A stretch of 54,449 nucleotides of DNA, taken from assembly GCA_905339155.1 (NCBI GenBank), contig CAJPFJ010000012.1, positions 1 to 54,449 on the forward strand. The letters are read 5' to 3'. This DNA is from Methanosarcinales archaeon (GTDB lineage: Archaea > Halobacteriota > Methanosarcinia > Methanosarcinales > Methanoperedenaceae). The first letter of the stretch is position 1. Each line of letters opens with the position of its first letter. The notes below the pieces were generated by a model. It searched no databases. It worked only from the letters and a program-made list of their open reading frames with translations, and was not told where the DNA came from. Position numbers and translations under genes: made by a program. Positions 1 to 7,906 of this stretch are shown here, one piece after another.

Positions 1-9
1 GGAGGCGGA

Positions 10-231
10 ATGATGGGTTTCGGAATGGGCTTTGGCATGGGTTTTGGAGTCATCATAATGGTATTATTCTGGGGAGCAATAATCTGGCTTGTGATTTCAC
101 TTATAAATGCCGGAACAAAAAAATCAGAAGAAACTTCTGAATCCGCGCTTGATATTCTCAAAAAAAGATACGCCAGGGGCGAAGTAACAAAGGAGCAGTA
201 CCTTGAAATGGAGAAAGAACTGATGGGGTAA
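10..231 (+). CDS. Small SHOCT-domain membrane protein
   Basis: This 73-residue protein has a Gly/Met-rich N-terminus, one hydrophobic segment at about residues 13-33, and a C-terminal SHOCT-like motif (LDILKKRYARGEVTKEQY, about residues 48-65). SHOCT motifs are short helical tails that usually follow a membrane or other domain and are thought to mediate oligomerisation; no enzymatic role is known. GGAGG at 1-5 gives a good ribosome site for the ATG at 10, so the gene appears complete although it starts at the window edge. The DUF5714-like gene begins one base after its stop, which suggests co-transcription. Confidence 0.75.
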   Translation: MMGFGMGFGMGFGVIIMVLFWGAIIWLVISLINAGTKKSEETSESALDILKKRYARGEVTKEQYLEMEKELMG

Positions 232-232
232 A

Positions 233-949
233 ATGGAAAATAAAAAAACTGAGAACTGTATGATATGCGGTGAAGAACTTGCTTATTTGACAACAGCCAT
301 TCCTGTAACATGCACTTATTGCGGGAAAGCAGAATCCGCCAACATTCATTGCCCGTCCGGTCATTATGTATGCAACGAATGCCACGCAAGCGATTCAATA
401 AAGATAATCAGCCGGTTCTGTCTGTCTTCAAGTTCAAAAAATCCCATGGAAATGGCAAAGACAATTATGAGGCATCCAACTATGCCAATGCACGGGCCGG
501 AACATCATGCCATGATAGCTGGAGTGCTGGTTACTGCCTACAAAAATCTCACAGGAAAAGTGACAGACGATGAAATTAAAGAAGCAATAAGGCGCGGCGC
601 TACTGTGCCAGGCGGTTATTGCGGCCTTTATGGCGCTGATGCCGCAGCTATAGCTACAGGTATTGCTATTAGCACAATATTGAAAGCCAGCCCCCTGACA
701 GATTATGAGAGACGAACTGCAAATATGATGACTTCCCGTGCGCTTGCTGCTATAGCCAGTAACAGGGGAGCCAGGTGCTGCAAACGGAGCACTTTTGTTG
801 CTTTGGATTCGGCAATTCAATATTTCAGGGAAGTACTTGGAACAGAACTTGAATATATTCCAGTTTCAAAACTCAAATGCGAGCATAGTTCCAGGAATAA
901 AACTTGCTCACGGGCTGATTGCAGGTTTTATGCAGGAAAGGCGCTTTAA
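233..949 (+). CDS. DUF5714-like cysteine-rich protein
   Basis: This is a 238-residue protein. Two Cys pairs (CMIC near residue 9, CTYC near 27) and further Cys (HCPSGHYVCNEC) form a probable zinc or Fe-S region at the N-terminus. A middle block has MPMHGPEHH and a Gly-rich VPGGYCGLYG. The C-terminus carries another Cys cluster (KLKCEH...TCSRADCRFY). The order resembles DUF5714 proteins, found in anaerobes often next to methyltransferases or redox genes, with no established reaction. It lies directly upstream of the ArsR/DsrE/OsmC genes on the same strand, so a role in thiol or metal redox chemistry is plausible. The family assignment is from memory of the motif pattern. Confidence 0.6.
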   Translation: MENKKTENCMICGEELAYLTTAIPVTCTYCGKAESANIHCPSGHYVCNECHASDSIKIISRFCLSSSSKNPMEMAKTIMRHPTMPMHGPEHHAMIAGVLVTAYKNLTGKVTDDEIKEAIRRGATVPGGYCGLYGADAAAIATGIAISTILKASPLTDYERRTANMMTSRALAAIASNRGARCCKRSTFVALDSAIQYFREVLGTELEYIPVSKLKCEHSSRNKTCSRADCRFYAGKAL

Positions 950-975
950 TATTAAGAATCTGGCAGGAGTACATA

Positions 976-1296
976 ATGAATAAGAAAATTTATGAAATGC
1001 ACGCCCAGATTTGCAAGGTTTTCACGAGCCCGAAAAGGCTGGAAATAATCAACCTTCTCAGGGATGGAGAAAAAACGGTTAATGACCTGGCAGAACAGAC
1101 TGGAGTGCTCCAGGCAAACATCTCACAGCATCTCACCGTCCTGAGGCAGAATAATGTTGTCACTACACGAAGGGATGGAGCAAATGTTTACTACAAAATC
1201 GCAAACCCTAAAATCTTGCAGGCATGCGATCTGATGAGGGAAGTACTTATAGAGAAATTGGCAGAGAATGAAACGTTAGCAAAGAGGATATCATGA
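976..1296 (+). CDS. ArsR-family transcriptional regulator
   Basis: This 106-residue winged-helix protein has the ArsR pattern: FTSPKRLEIINLL in the first helices, TVNDLAEQTGVLQANISQHLTVL as helix-turn-helix, and a wing with RRDGANVYYKI. The start is the ATG preceded by CAGGAG; an upstream in-frame start would run into the previous gene. No CxC metal motif is visible in the recognition helix region, so it may sense redox state or another ligand rather than arsenite. The stop overlaps the start of the DsrE-like gene by 4 bases, so the two are translationally coupled, and it probably regulates this operon. Confidence 0.85.
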   Translation: MNKKIYEMHAQICKVFTSPKRLEIINLLRDGEKTVNDLAEQTGVLQANISQHLTVLRQNNVVTTRRDGANVYYKIANPKILQACDLMREVLIEKLAENETLAKRIS

Positions 1297-1616
1297 AAAT
1301 AGGAATAATAATAAACACAAATGAGCCGGAAACGGTGTGGAACGCCTTCAGGTTCGGTGTAACATCTTTACTTATGGAACATGAGGTAAAAGTGTTTCTC
1401 CTGGGTAAAGGTGTTGAGAGTGAAAGTATAAAGGATGAAAAGTTCAATGTCCAGGAACAGATAGGACTGTTTGTAGAGCATAAAGGTCAGATTTTTGCAT
1501 GCGGAACCTGCCTGAAAATAAGGCATATTCCAGGAAGTGAAGTCTGCCCAATCTCTACAATGCATGACATGCTCCATATAGTTGAGGAATCTGAAAGAGT
1601 CTTAGTGTTTGGATAA
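1293..1616 (+). CDS. DsrE/DsrF-like sulfur-relay family protein
   Basis: The product is 107 residues. The N-terminal strand MKIGIIINTNEPETVWNAF and a following helix are typical of the DsrE/YchN fold, and a Cys pair (ACGTCLKI, about residues 69-76) lies where DsrE-type proteins carry the persulfide-accepting Cys. The family moves sulfane sulfur between carrier proteins in the cytoplasm or forms small hexamers of unknown role. It overlaps the ArsR stop by 4 bases and is followed by an OsmC gene, which fits a thiol or sulfane-sulfur response unit. Exact partner unknown. Confidence 0.7.
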   Translation: MKIGIIINTNEPETVWNAFRFGVTSLLMEHEVKVFLLGKGVESESIKDEKFNVQEQIGLFVEHKGQIFACGTCLKIRHIPGSEVCPISTMHDMLHIVEESERVLVFG

Positions 1617-1636
1617 AGTGAAAAAAGGTGGAAAAA

Positions 1637-2164
1637 ATGATAGTTAACAGAGTAGATGTGGATAAGTTCAAGGAAACGGTTGAAAAAGCAAGAAAAGATC
1701 CTGCCACAGGTAAGAAAACCATGGAAGTAGAGGGTGAGTGGAGACTGAATAAGACAGGCCCACAGTTTGAATCCAGGATAAAAACAGAAAAAGGAGGAGA
1801 GATCGTACTTCAATCCGACGAAACACTGATCCTGGGCGGCGGTGGTTCAGCCCCCAACCCTGTGCAGTACTGCATTTATGGTTTAATTGCCTGCTATGCA
1901 GCAACCTTTGCAAAATGGGCTGCAATTGAGGGAATTGTACTTAAAAGTTTTAAGATAAAGGCTACTTCGAACATGGATCTGACAGGGGCGTTCGGTGTCA
2001 CTCAAAACCCTATATTAGAGCATCTCAAATGGGAAATGATAGTGGATACTGACGCAGGCATGGAAAAGCTGAATAAATTGAACGAAATCGCAAAAGAAAG
2101 ATGCCCCGGCTACTATTGTGTAACGCATGAGATTTTCCCTGAAATCAAGATCATAAAGCAATAA
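1637..2164 (+). CDS. OsmC-family protein (peroxide/thiol reductase-like)
   Basis: This 175-residue protein matches the OsmC/Ohr fold by its SAPNPVQYCIYGLIACYAATFAKWA block (residues about 74-98; it holds two Cys) and the C-terminal KERCPGYYC segment. OsmC proteins reduce organic peroxides with a Cys pair; some are linked to sulfur metabolism. I chose the ATG at 1637 because AAAGGTGG sits five bases upstream; a GTG at 1628 in the same frame would overlap that site. It is in the same-strand run with ArsR, DsrE-like and double-cubane genes, so a shared redox role is likely. Confidence 0.75.
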   Translation: MIVNRVDVDKFKETVEKARKDPATGKKTMEVEGEWRLNKTGPQFESRIKTEKGGEIVLQSDETLILGGGGSAPNPVQYCIYGLIACYAATFAKWAAIEGIVLKSFKIKATSNMDLTGAFGVTQNPILEHLKWEMIVDTDAGMEKLNKLNEIAKERCPGYYCVTHEIFPEIKIIKQ

Positions 2165-2167
2165 CAA

Positions 2168-3334
2168 ATGAACAATCAGATAATGGAAAATGACATTTTT
2201 CTGAGGAGCTTGGACCTTTTCAAGGAAGCTTTTCCCGGAAGAATAAATCAAATACTCAAGAGCAAAGAAGAGGGAAAAAAGATAATAGGAACACTCTGTC
2301 TTTATGTCCCGGATGAACTCATCTATGCGTGTGGCGCGGACCGGGTAATATTATGCGGTGGAAGAAGCGCCCCAATTGAAGCAGCGGAGGAATATTTACC
2401 AAGAAATCTTTGCCCTCTGATTAAATCCTCCTTCGGCTCGGTAATTGACCAGAAATGCAGTAAGACTAAATCCTGTCCTCATTTTGGTCTGGTTGACCTC
2501 ATAGTCGCAGAGGCTACATGTGATGGAAAAAAGAAGATGTATGAACTCCTGGACAAATACATCCCAACCTATGTCATGGATCTTCCGCAGAAGCCTGAAA
2601 ATCAGAATGCACTGGAATACTATATTAAAGAACTGGAAAGCTTAAAAGACGTTCTGGAAAATCTGACCGGCAATAAAATCACTGACACTCAACTCAGGAA
2701 TGAAATAAAGTCTGCAAATGAGACAAGAAAACTGCTCCATGCAATCTATGAATTAAGGAAAAGAAACTCGCCGCCAATAATGGGAACGGAAATGTTAAAA
2801 GTTGTTCAGCAGATGCATTTTCTGTCACCCGACGAGTTCAGAAAAAATCTTGTTTTACTGCTCGATGAGCTAAATGTTACGAAAAGAGAGTGCTCCGGGC
2901 CGAGGATTATGATATCAGGCTGCCCGATGGCAGCAGGAAACATGAAAGTCCCGGAAATTATAGAGGATCGGGGCGGGTTGATAGTGGTAGAGGAGAGCTG
3001 TACGGGAACGAGAGCCTTCTGGGATTTAGTGGATGAGAATAAGGAACCAATGAGAGCCATAGCCGAGAGATATCTGAAAATCCCCTGCGCCTGCATGTAT
3101 CCAAATGAAAGGAGAATCAATCAGATCCTTCAACTTGCCGGGGATTTCAATATTGACGGGGTGGTTTATTATACCCTTCAGTTCTGCCACGGATACAATG
3201 TCGAGAAATACAGGGTTGCGGAAGCTTTGAAAAAGTCAGGCATTCCTCTCTTATCTATAGAAACAGACTACAGCGAGGCTGACACTGAGCAGATAAAGAC
3301 ACGAGTGGATGCTTTTCTGGAGATGCAGGAATGA
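2168..3334 (+). CDS. 2-hydroxyacyl-CoA dehydratase family / double-cubane cluster protein
   Basis: A 388-residue member of the HgdB/BcrC/DCCP family. Conserved landmarks are LCLYVPDELIYACGADR near residue 40, a Cys-containing KCSKTKSCPHFGLVD near 98, SGCPMAAGN near 250, and CACMYPNERR near 310, which supply Cys ligands for iron-sulfur clusters. There is one polypeptide rather than the alpha/beta pair of true dehydratases, and the activator gene is adjacent, which matches double-cubane cluster proteins that catalyse low-potential reductions of small molecules. The natural substrate of such proteins is unknown. The stop overlaps the start of the activator by 4 bases. Confidence 0.8.
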   Translation: MNNQIMENDIFLRSLDLFKEAFPGRINQILKSKEEGKKIIGTLCLYVPDELIYACGADRVILCGGRSAPIEAAEEYLPRNLCPLIKSSFGSVIDQKCSKTKSCPHFGLVDLIVAEATCDGKKKMYELLDKYIPTYVMDLPQKPENQNALEYYIKELESLKDVLENLTGNKITDTQLRNEIKSANETRKLLHAIYELRKRNSPPIMGTEMLKVVQQMHFLSPDEFRKNLVLLLDELNVTKRECSGPRIMISGCPMAAGNMKVPEIIEDRGGLIVVEESCTGTRAFWDLVDENKEPMRAIAERYLKIPCACMYPNERRINQILQLAGDFNIDGVVYYTLQFCHGYNVEKYRVAEALKKSGIPLLSIETDYSEADTEQIKTRVDAFLEMQE

Positions 3335-4086
3335 TATCTATTGGAATCGATGCCGGAGCTGCGACTACCAAGGTCGTTGTGCTTCGTGATAATGAGATCG
3401 CAGGATACGCTATTATACCTACTGGCTTCGATTTTAGACAAGCGGGGGAGGCGGCATACAGGGAAGTGCTCTCAAATTGCGGCATAGGTGAGAGCGAGGT
3501 TGGAAAAATTCTGGCAACAGGATATGGCAGAAGCAGTATTGGATTTGCAGAAAAAACTATCAGTGAGATAACAGCCCACGCCAGAGGTGTAGGCTATCTT
3601 ATCCCGGCAGCCCACACGATAATCGATATCGGCGGCCAGGATAGCAAAGTGATCATCACAGAGAATGGTAAAGTTGTGGACTTTCTGATGAATGACAGAT
3701 GTGCGGCAGGAACCGGTAAGTTTCTGGAATATACAGCAAAAGCTCTTGAAATATCTCTGAATGAATTGGGGACACTTGCACTGGTTTCAAAACATCCAGC
3801 AAAGATCAGCAGTATGTGTACCGTATTCGTGGAATCGGAAGTTATCAGCTTAAGAGCCCAAAAGACTAAAAAAGAAGATATAGCTGCCGGCCTTATTGAA
3901 AGTATTATCCTGCGAACCACTGCAATGGTTAAAAAGCTGGGGATAAAACCTGAATTGGCTTTTGTGGGTGGAGTGGCTAAAAATCCTGGAGTAGTAAAGG
4001 CTTTTGAAAAAGCATTGGATATCGAGATGCAATTGCCAGAAGAACCCCAGATAACAGGCGCCTTGGGGGCTGCATTGGTTGTTTGA
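3331..4086 (+). CDS. BadF/BadG/BcrA/HgdC-type ATPase activator
   Basis: This 251-residue ASKHA-fold ATPase has the phosphate-1 motif at the N-terminus (IGIDAGAATTKVVV), phosphate-2 (IDIGGQDSK, about 95-103), the cluster-binding region NDRCAAGTGKFLE (about 116-128) and SSMCTVF (about 152-158), and the adenosine motif FVGGVAKNPG near 210. The two Cys would bridge one [4Fe-4S] cluster between the subunits of a homodimer. In the family, ATP hydrolysis drives single electrons onto the partner dehydratase or double-cubane protein; here the partner is the overlapping upstream gene. Confidence 0.88.
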   Translation: MISIGIDAGAATTKVVVLRDNEIAGYAIIPTGFDFRQAGEAAYREVLSNCGIGESEVGKILATGYGRSSIGFAEKTISEITAHARGVGYLIPAAHTIIDIGGQDSKVIITENGKVVDFLMNDRCAAGTGKFLEYTAKALEISLNELGTLALVSKHPAKISSMCTVFVESEVISLRAQKTKKEDIAAGLIESIILRTTAMVKKLGIKPELAFVGGVAKNPGVVKAFEKALDIEMQLPEEPQITGALGAALVV

Positions 4087-4162
4087 GAATTGCCGTAACA
4101 TTCTTTTTAAGGCTGTAAATACCAGTGTAAATTTGCTCATACTTCATCCTGCCAGAATTTTA

Positions 4163-4525
4163 TCACCTCTGAGCATCTTTCAATGAAACCCATTTTATCA
4201 AAGGCATTACAGCATCTCTCAGTTCCGCTCCTTCTTTTGTGAGTGAGTACTCTACCCTGGGAGGTATTTGCGCAAATGATTCTCTTTTGATTATGTTCGC
4301 ATTCTCCAGTTCTTTTAACCTATCGGCTAACGTTTTTGGACTTATCTTATCCAGCTTTTTTTCAAGCTCGTTGTAGCGCAATTTCTGGTTATTCCCAATC
4401 GCACTGATTATCAATAAAGCCCATTTTTTACTGAGGATACCCATGATACCTTCAATAGAACACAAACATATATCGTCCTCATACATAGTGCATCTCTTAC
4501 TTTCTTTTTGCATAGCGACTTCCAT
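4163..4525 (-). CDS. HxlR-family transcriptional regulator
   Basis: This 120-residue winged helix protein has the HxlR signature: CSIEGIMGILSKKWALLII, then RYNELEKKL, SPKTLADRLKELE and the wing RVEYSLTKEG. Several Cys near the N-terminus (CTM...CLCS) could act as a redox switch, as in some HxlR proteins. I chose the ATG at 4525; a TTG six bases upstream is in frame. It is divergent from the small Cys protein and CopD-like gene, and a palindrome at 4548-4565 between them is its likely operator. Confidence 0.85.
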   Translation of the reverse strand: MEVAMQKESKRCTMYEDDICLCSIEGIMGILSKKWALLIISAIGNNQKLRYNELEKKLDKISPKTLADRLKELENANIIKRESFAQIPPRVEYSLTKEGAELRDAVMPLIKWVSLKDAQR

Positions 4526-4547
4526 TTTCAATAGCAGCTATTTAACT

Positions 4548-4565
4548 TTAAACTTGATAGTTTAA
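4548..4565. promoter_or_regulatory. Palindromic operator in the HxlR divergent promoter
   Basis: TTAAACT-TGAT-AGTTTAA is a perfect inverted repeat with 7-base arms. It lies about 23 bases upstream of the HxlR start and about 50 bases upstream of the small Cys protein, inside AT-rich sequence that could serve as both promoters. A dimeric HxlR regulator binding here would control both directions. Confidence 0.6.
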
Positions 4566-4613
4566 ATACTTTATTAACTGAAGTAACTATAAAGATAAAA
4601 GGAGGTGAAAAAG

Positions 4614-4733
4614 ATGTGCCGACAATGCCTTCCCATTACTAAAAATAAAGAACAGCAGATGAATGATTCCAAAGACAGTAAGAATAAAAATATCGTTATC
4701 GAAGAACACGAACCAATCTTGAAAAAAACTTAA
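4614..4733 (+). CDS. 39-residue Cys-containing peptide
   Basis: An open frame of 39 codons begins MCRQCLP, giving a CxxC pair at residues 2-5, and continues as a very polar, Lys/Asn-rich tail. A strong ribosome site (AAAGGAGGTG) lies six bases upstream of the ATG, which argues that it is translated. It faces away from the HxlR gene across the palindrome at 4548-4565. No family is recognised; a metal- or redox-binding peptide is possible. Confidence 0.55.
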   Translation: MCRQCLPITKNKEQQMNDSKDSKNKNIVIEEHEPILKKT

Positions 4734-4740
4734 AATGTAT

Positions 4741-4765
4741 CTGCCCCTGTTTATGACAGAGGCAG
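4741..4765 (+). terminator. Hairpin between small Cys peptide and CopD-like gene
   Basis: CTGCCCCTGT and ACAGAGGCAG pair over 10 bases with one mismatch around a TTATG loop, followed by TAATTTATT. It starts 7 bases after the stop of the peptide gene and may attenuate or end its transcript, or stabilise the mRNA end. Confidence 0.4.
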
Positions 4766-4786
4766 TAATTTATTCACATAAAAGAG

Positions 4787-5134
4787 ATGATAATTGACCA
4801 AAATCAGCGTCCAGTGCTCGGAACTGCTGTATTAAAGCGTTTCGTTATTTTTGCCTGGTTGAGCATTACAGTGCTGATTTTTACAGGTATTCCAATCGCC
4901 TTTCGCCATGTAGCATTTGAAGATATTTTGAGCACAACGTATGGAATTGTTTTGCTGAGCAAACATTTTGTAACATTGATAATGATTCTCATTGTTGCAT
5001 GGGTTAGCTTTGTTCTTTCCACAAAGTTAGCACCTTTTGCCCCGAAACCTGACACAATCTTAATATTAGTAAAAACTAATCTGTCTCTTGGCATACTGGT
5101 ACTACTATTAACCGCAATCTTGAGAGGTGTATAA
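4787..5134 (+). CDS. CopD-like small membrane protein
   Basis: The protein has 115 residues and three hydrophobic segments (about 20-42, 53-78 and 92-112). The order of helices with a His at the start of the second (LLSKHFVTLIMI) resembles the single CopD-type module found in copper-resistance membrane proteins and in archaeal relatives of unknown role. There is no clear ribosome site before the ATG, so it may be leaderless or start elsewhere. Its position after the HxlR-controlled peptide suggests a shared metal or redox stimulus. Confidence 0.5.
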   Translation: MIIDQNQRPVLGTAVLKRFVIFAWLSITVLIFTGIPIAFRHVAFEDILSTTYGIVLLSKHFVTLIMILIVAWVSFVLSTKLAPFAPKPDTILILVKTNLSLGILVLLLTAILRGV

Positions 5135-5193
5135 GTACTAAGAAGCATAACATAAATAAGGTCATACCATTTGCCCAATTGTGTGAACTAAAA

Positions 5194-5249
5194 AGTCGAA
5201 CTCTCTAATGCACCTGCTCTTGGAGGCGTCCGACTGAATTCGGGAGTTC
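5194..5249 (+). other. Interleaved inverted repeats in the gap before rpiA
   Basis: The 277-base gap 5135-5411 has no credible gene. In it AGTCG (5194) can pair with CGACT (5231), and GAACTC (5198) with GAGTTC (5244). The two stems interleave, so they form either a pseudoknot or two exclusive folds. The function is unknown, and it could be an old transposon end. Confidence 0.25.
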
Positions 5250-5411
5250 ATGAATAAGTGTTCTGGCTATACCAAACCTTAAATAAATTTGAATCTATTA
5301 AAGAACAGTATGAAAACGATTATCCCCCATCTAAATGACGTATTAAATAGGATTTTTAAAATAAAGGCTGGTTTTGTAAATTTAATTTAAAAAAGACATT
5401 TTAGTCCCATC

Positions 5412-6101
5412 ATGAAAAACACCACTCAAAACCCCAAGCAGGCAGCCGGAGAACGGGCCGCCAAACTTGTAAAAAACAATATGATCGTAGGGCTTGGCAC
5501 AGGCTCCACAACCGCTTATGCGATAAAAGAACTGGGAAGGCGTGTCGCCGATGGTTTGGATATCCTTGGTGTTCCCACATCATACCAGTCGGCATTTCTG
5601 GCAACTGAGAACGGAATCCCGCTCACCACGCTTGATGAGCATCCTGTGCTTGATATTGATATCGATGGCGCGGACCAGGTCGCAAATTTCATAGCGATTA
5701 AAGGCGGCGGAGCGGCGCATACGCGGGAAAAGATCGTTGCTGAATCCGCAAAAAAGTTCGTTGTAGTCATAGATGATTCAAAAATGGCTGATGTGCTGAG
5801 TCACCCAGTACCCCTTGAAGTCATACCAGCGGCGCGTAAACTTGTTGAAAAAAATGTGGCAAAACTCGGTGGAAAAACGCAGGTACGTATGGGCGTCAAT
5901 AAGGATGGCCCGGTCATCTCGGATAACGGGAATTTCATAATGGATGCGGATTTTGGAAAAATAGATGACCCTGTATCATTAAGTAAAGAGCTTTCGTATT
6001 GTACAGGTATCGTAGAACATGGTATATTCACCAATGTGGATATGGTATATATCGGGAAAAAAGACGGGACTGTGAAAATAATTAGTCTCAGGAACCTTTA
6101 A
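5412..6101 (+). CDS. rpiA: Ribose-5-phosphate isomerase A
   Basis: This 229-residue protein is the usual length of RpiA. It interconverts ribose 5-phosphate and ribulose 5-phosphate, which in archaea feeds nucleotide and aromatic synthesis. Visible family motifs are [16 protein letters not shown] near residue 28, the active-site DIDGADQV near 80, and [14 protein letters not shown] near 95, where the catalytic Glu and Lys lie. It overlaps the 3' end of the convergent sugar-nucleotide gene by 14 bases, so the two transcripts are antisense at their ends. Confidence 0.95.
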   Translation: MKNTTQNPKQAAGERAAKLVKNNMIVGLGTGSTTAYAIKELGRRVADGLDILGVPTSYQSAFLATENGIPLTTLDEHPVLDIDIDGADQVANFIAIKGGGAAHTREKIVAESAKKFVVVIDDSKMADVLSHPVPLEVIPAARKLVEKNVAKLGGKTQVRMGVNKDGPVISDNGNFIMDADFGKIDDPVSLSKELSYCTGIVEHGIFTNVDMVYIGKKDGTVKIISLRNL

Positions 6102-7263
6102 TATTATTTCCAAAATCCTCATTCCCAAGATTCTCATTTACTTTAGTTCCATTTTTTACCCTGACTTCAGGCCATATCCTGACCATTGAATTTACGGTCA
6201 CTTCTTCCCCGATAATAACTCTTGGACCGATAACAGTACCGGTTTCAAGTATGCATGAATCTTTTATCCTGGTAGAATTATCGATAATAGCGCTGGAAAC
6301 CGCAGTATTCGCGCCGATCTCAACACTATTAAATATATATGAAGAAAGTATCCTTGAATTATTTCCGATCTTACAGTTTGAGCCTATCGATGTGTAGGGA
6401 CCTATCAGGACATTATCCCCGATAGTTGTGTTTTCCCCGATCACTATAGGGCCTACAATGGCGGAATTTGAACCGAGTGACACATCATGCCCTATTTCAA
6501 TTGGCCCTGTTACTCTTGCATCCTTGATATTCAGGCGGCCTGAAATTTTTGTGCCCGGCATCTGTTCCAGCATCCATCTGCATGCTTCCCTGTAAGCCTG
6601 CGGGTTCCCGATATCCGTCCACTTGCCGTGCACAAGGAAACCATTGATGTTTTTACCTTTTTTCATAATATCCGGGAAAAGGTCTTTTGCAAAATCGTAT
6701 TTCTTTTGAGGGATCCATTTCATTATCTCCGGGTCACAAACGTAAATACCGGTACTTGCAAGATTGCTGAATATCTCTCCAGGCCCCGGTTTTTCAAAAA
6801 ACCTGTTGATCCTGTTATTAACATCAAGATCCGCTATACCATAATCGCGCGGATCATCGATCGGGATAAGGCCTATTGTAACAGGTGAATCGTTTTTTTC
6901 ATGGAAACGGACAAATTCGCGAAGTTCAAGATCCATTACGTGGTCGCCTCCCACTACCATGAAAGGCTCACCTTCAAACAGCTCTTCCGCGTTCTTTACT
7001 CCTCCTGCTGTCCCCAGTTTTTCCTGCTCATGGACGTATTCGACATGCACGCCGTACATACTTCCATCGCCAAGTGCGGCTTCAATTTCTCCTCCCAGAT
7101 AACCAAGTGTAAGCACAATATCGTTGAAACCCTCAATAGCCAGATGTTCCACAAGATGGACTAATGATGGTTTATTCAATAGCGGGATCATTGGCTTTGG
7201 CCGGTCAAAAGTAAGCGGGCGAAGCCTTGTCCCTTCGCCACCACACATTATACATGTTTTCAT
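6088..7263 (-). CDS. Sugar-1-phosphate nucleotidylyltransferase with left-handed beta-helix
   Basis: This 391-residue protein joins an N-terminal nucleotidyltransferase domain to a C-terminal hexapeptide-repeat helix. The first shows [12 protein letters not shown] (residues 4-15), [14 protein letters not shown], and the metal-binding GGDH near 107. The second runs from about residue 245, for example [17 protein letters not shown]. It makes NDP-sugars (glucose or mannose type; the exact base and sugar cannot be read off) for glycan synthesis. The ATG at 7263 follows CAGGGTG; the reading frame stays open upstream into the group II intron but lacks similarity there. A TATA-like CTATATATATAAAC lies about 45 bases upstream of the start. 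Confidence 0.88.
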   Translation of the reverse strand: MKTCIMCGGEGTRLRPLTFDRPKPMIPLLNKPSLVHLVEHLAIEGFNDIVLTLGYLGGEIEAALGDGSMYGVHVEYVHEQEKLGTAGGVKNAEELFEGEPFMVVGGDHVMDLELREFVRFHEKNDSPVTIGLIPIDDPRDYGIADLDVNNRINRFFEKPGPGEIFSNLASTGIYVCDPEIMKWIPQKKYDFAKDLFPDIMKKGKNINGFLVHGKWTDIGNPQAYREACRWMLEQMPGTKISGRLNIKDARVTGPIEIGHDVSLGSNSAIVGPIVIGENTTIGDNVLIGPYTSIGSNCKIGNNSRILSSYIFNSVEIGANTAVSSAIIDNSTRIKDSCILETGTVIGPRVIIGEEVTVNSMVRIWPEVRVKNGTKVNENLGNEDFGNNIKGS

Positions 7264-7906
7264 TAAGGCACCCTGCTTGGAATTGGTCTTATAGTTTATA
7301 TATATAGCGAAATGTAAACGGCTTTTCATTATCTTCGGATTAAAAAACCACAGAGAGCACAGGCGCGCCGAGCAAAGTTCGTAGTCGCCAGCTAGTGCAA
7401 ATCCAGCATGAGGAAAGGCTAGCCGCCACCTCAGAACTGAACCCCACACCCTGTCTGGTAACAGACCGAATGTGAAGCTGGGGGGTAGGGATACTAGGCC
7501 GCAATATAATGGATGTGAAGGTTATAAGCCCCGAAATTCTGTTGATCTTGGAAGCCGACGTTCTCTGTGTAACGGAAGGCAGCAATCACATCACCGAAAT
7601 TAAGCATCTCCGGTCTTGGAATATAGCAGAGAGCTGCGAACGGCAAGGTGCTGTGAATCCAACGGGGTCTAAGACCGCAGCATGGTATCAAACGGTGAAT
7701 ATGGGAACTCGGGAGACCCAGGATGCTCTCCCAAAAGGAGTATGTGATATCAAGCCTATAAACGGTAAGATATTGCAAATAACATTCTGGGAGTCGGATC
7801 AGTTCGTAGTACCGTTGAAGCAGGGTAACTCCTGTGGAGGGAAGGGACTGACAGAAGTACGAGTGACATTAGGGTCACATCTAACACACCCAGAGGTGAA
7901 AAGAAG

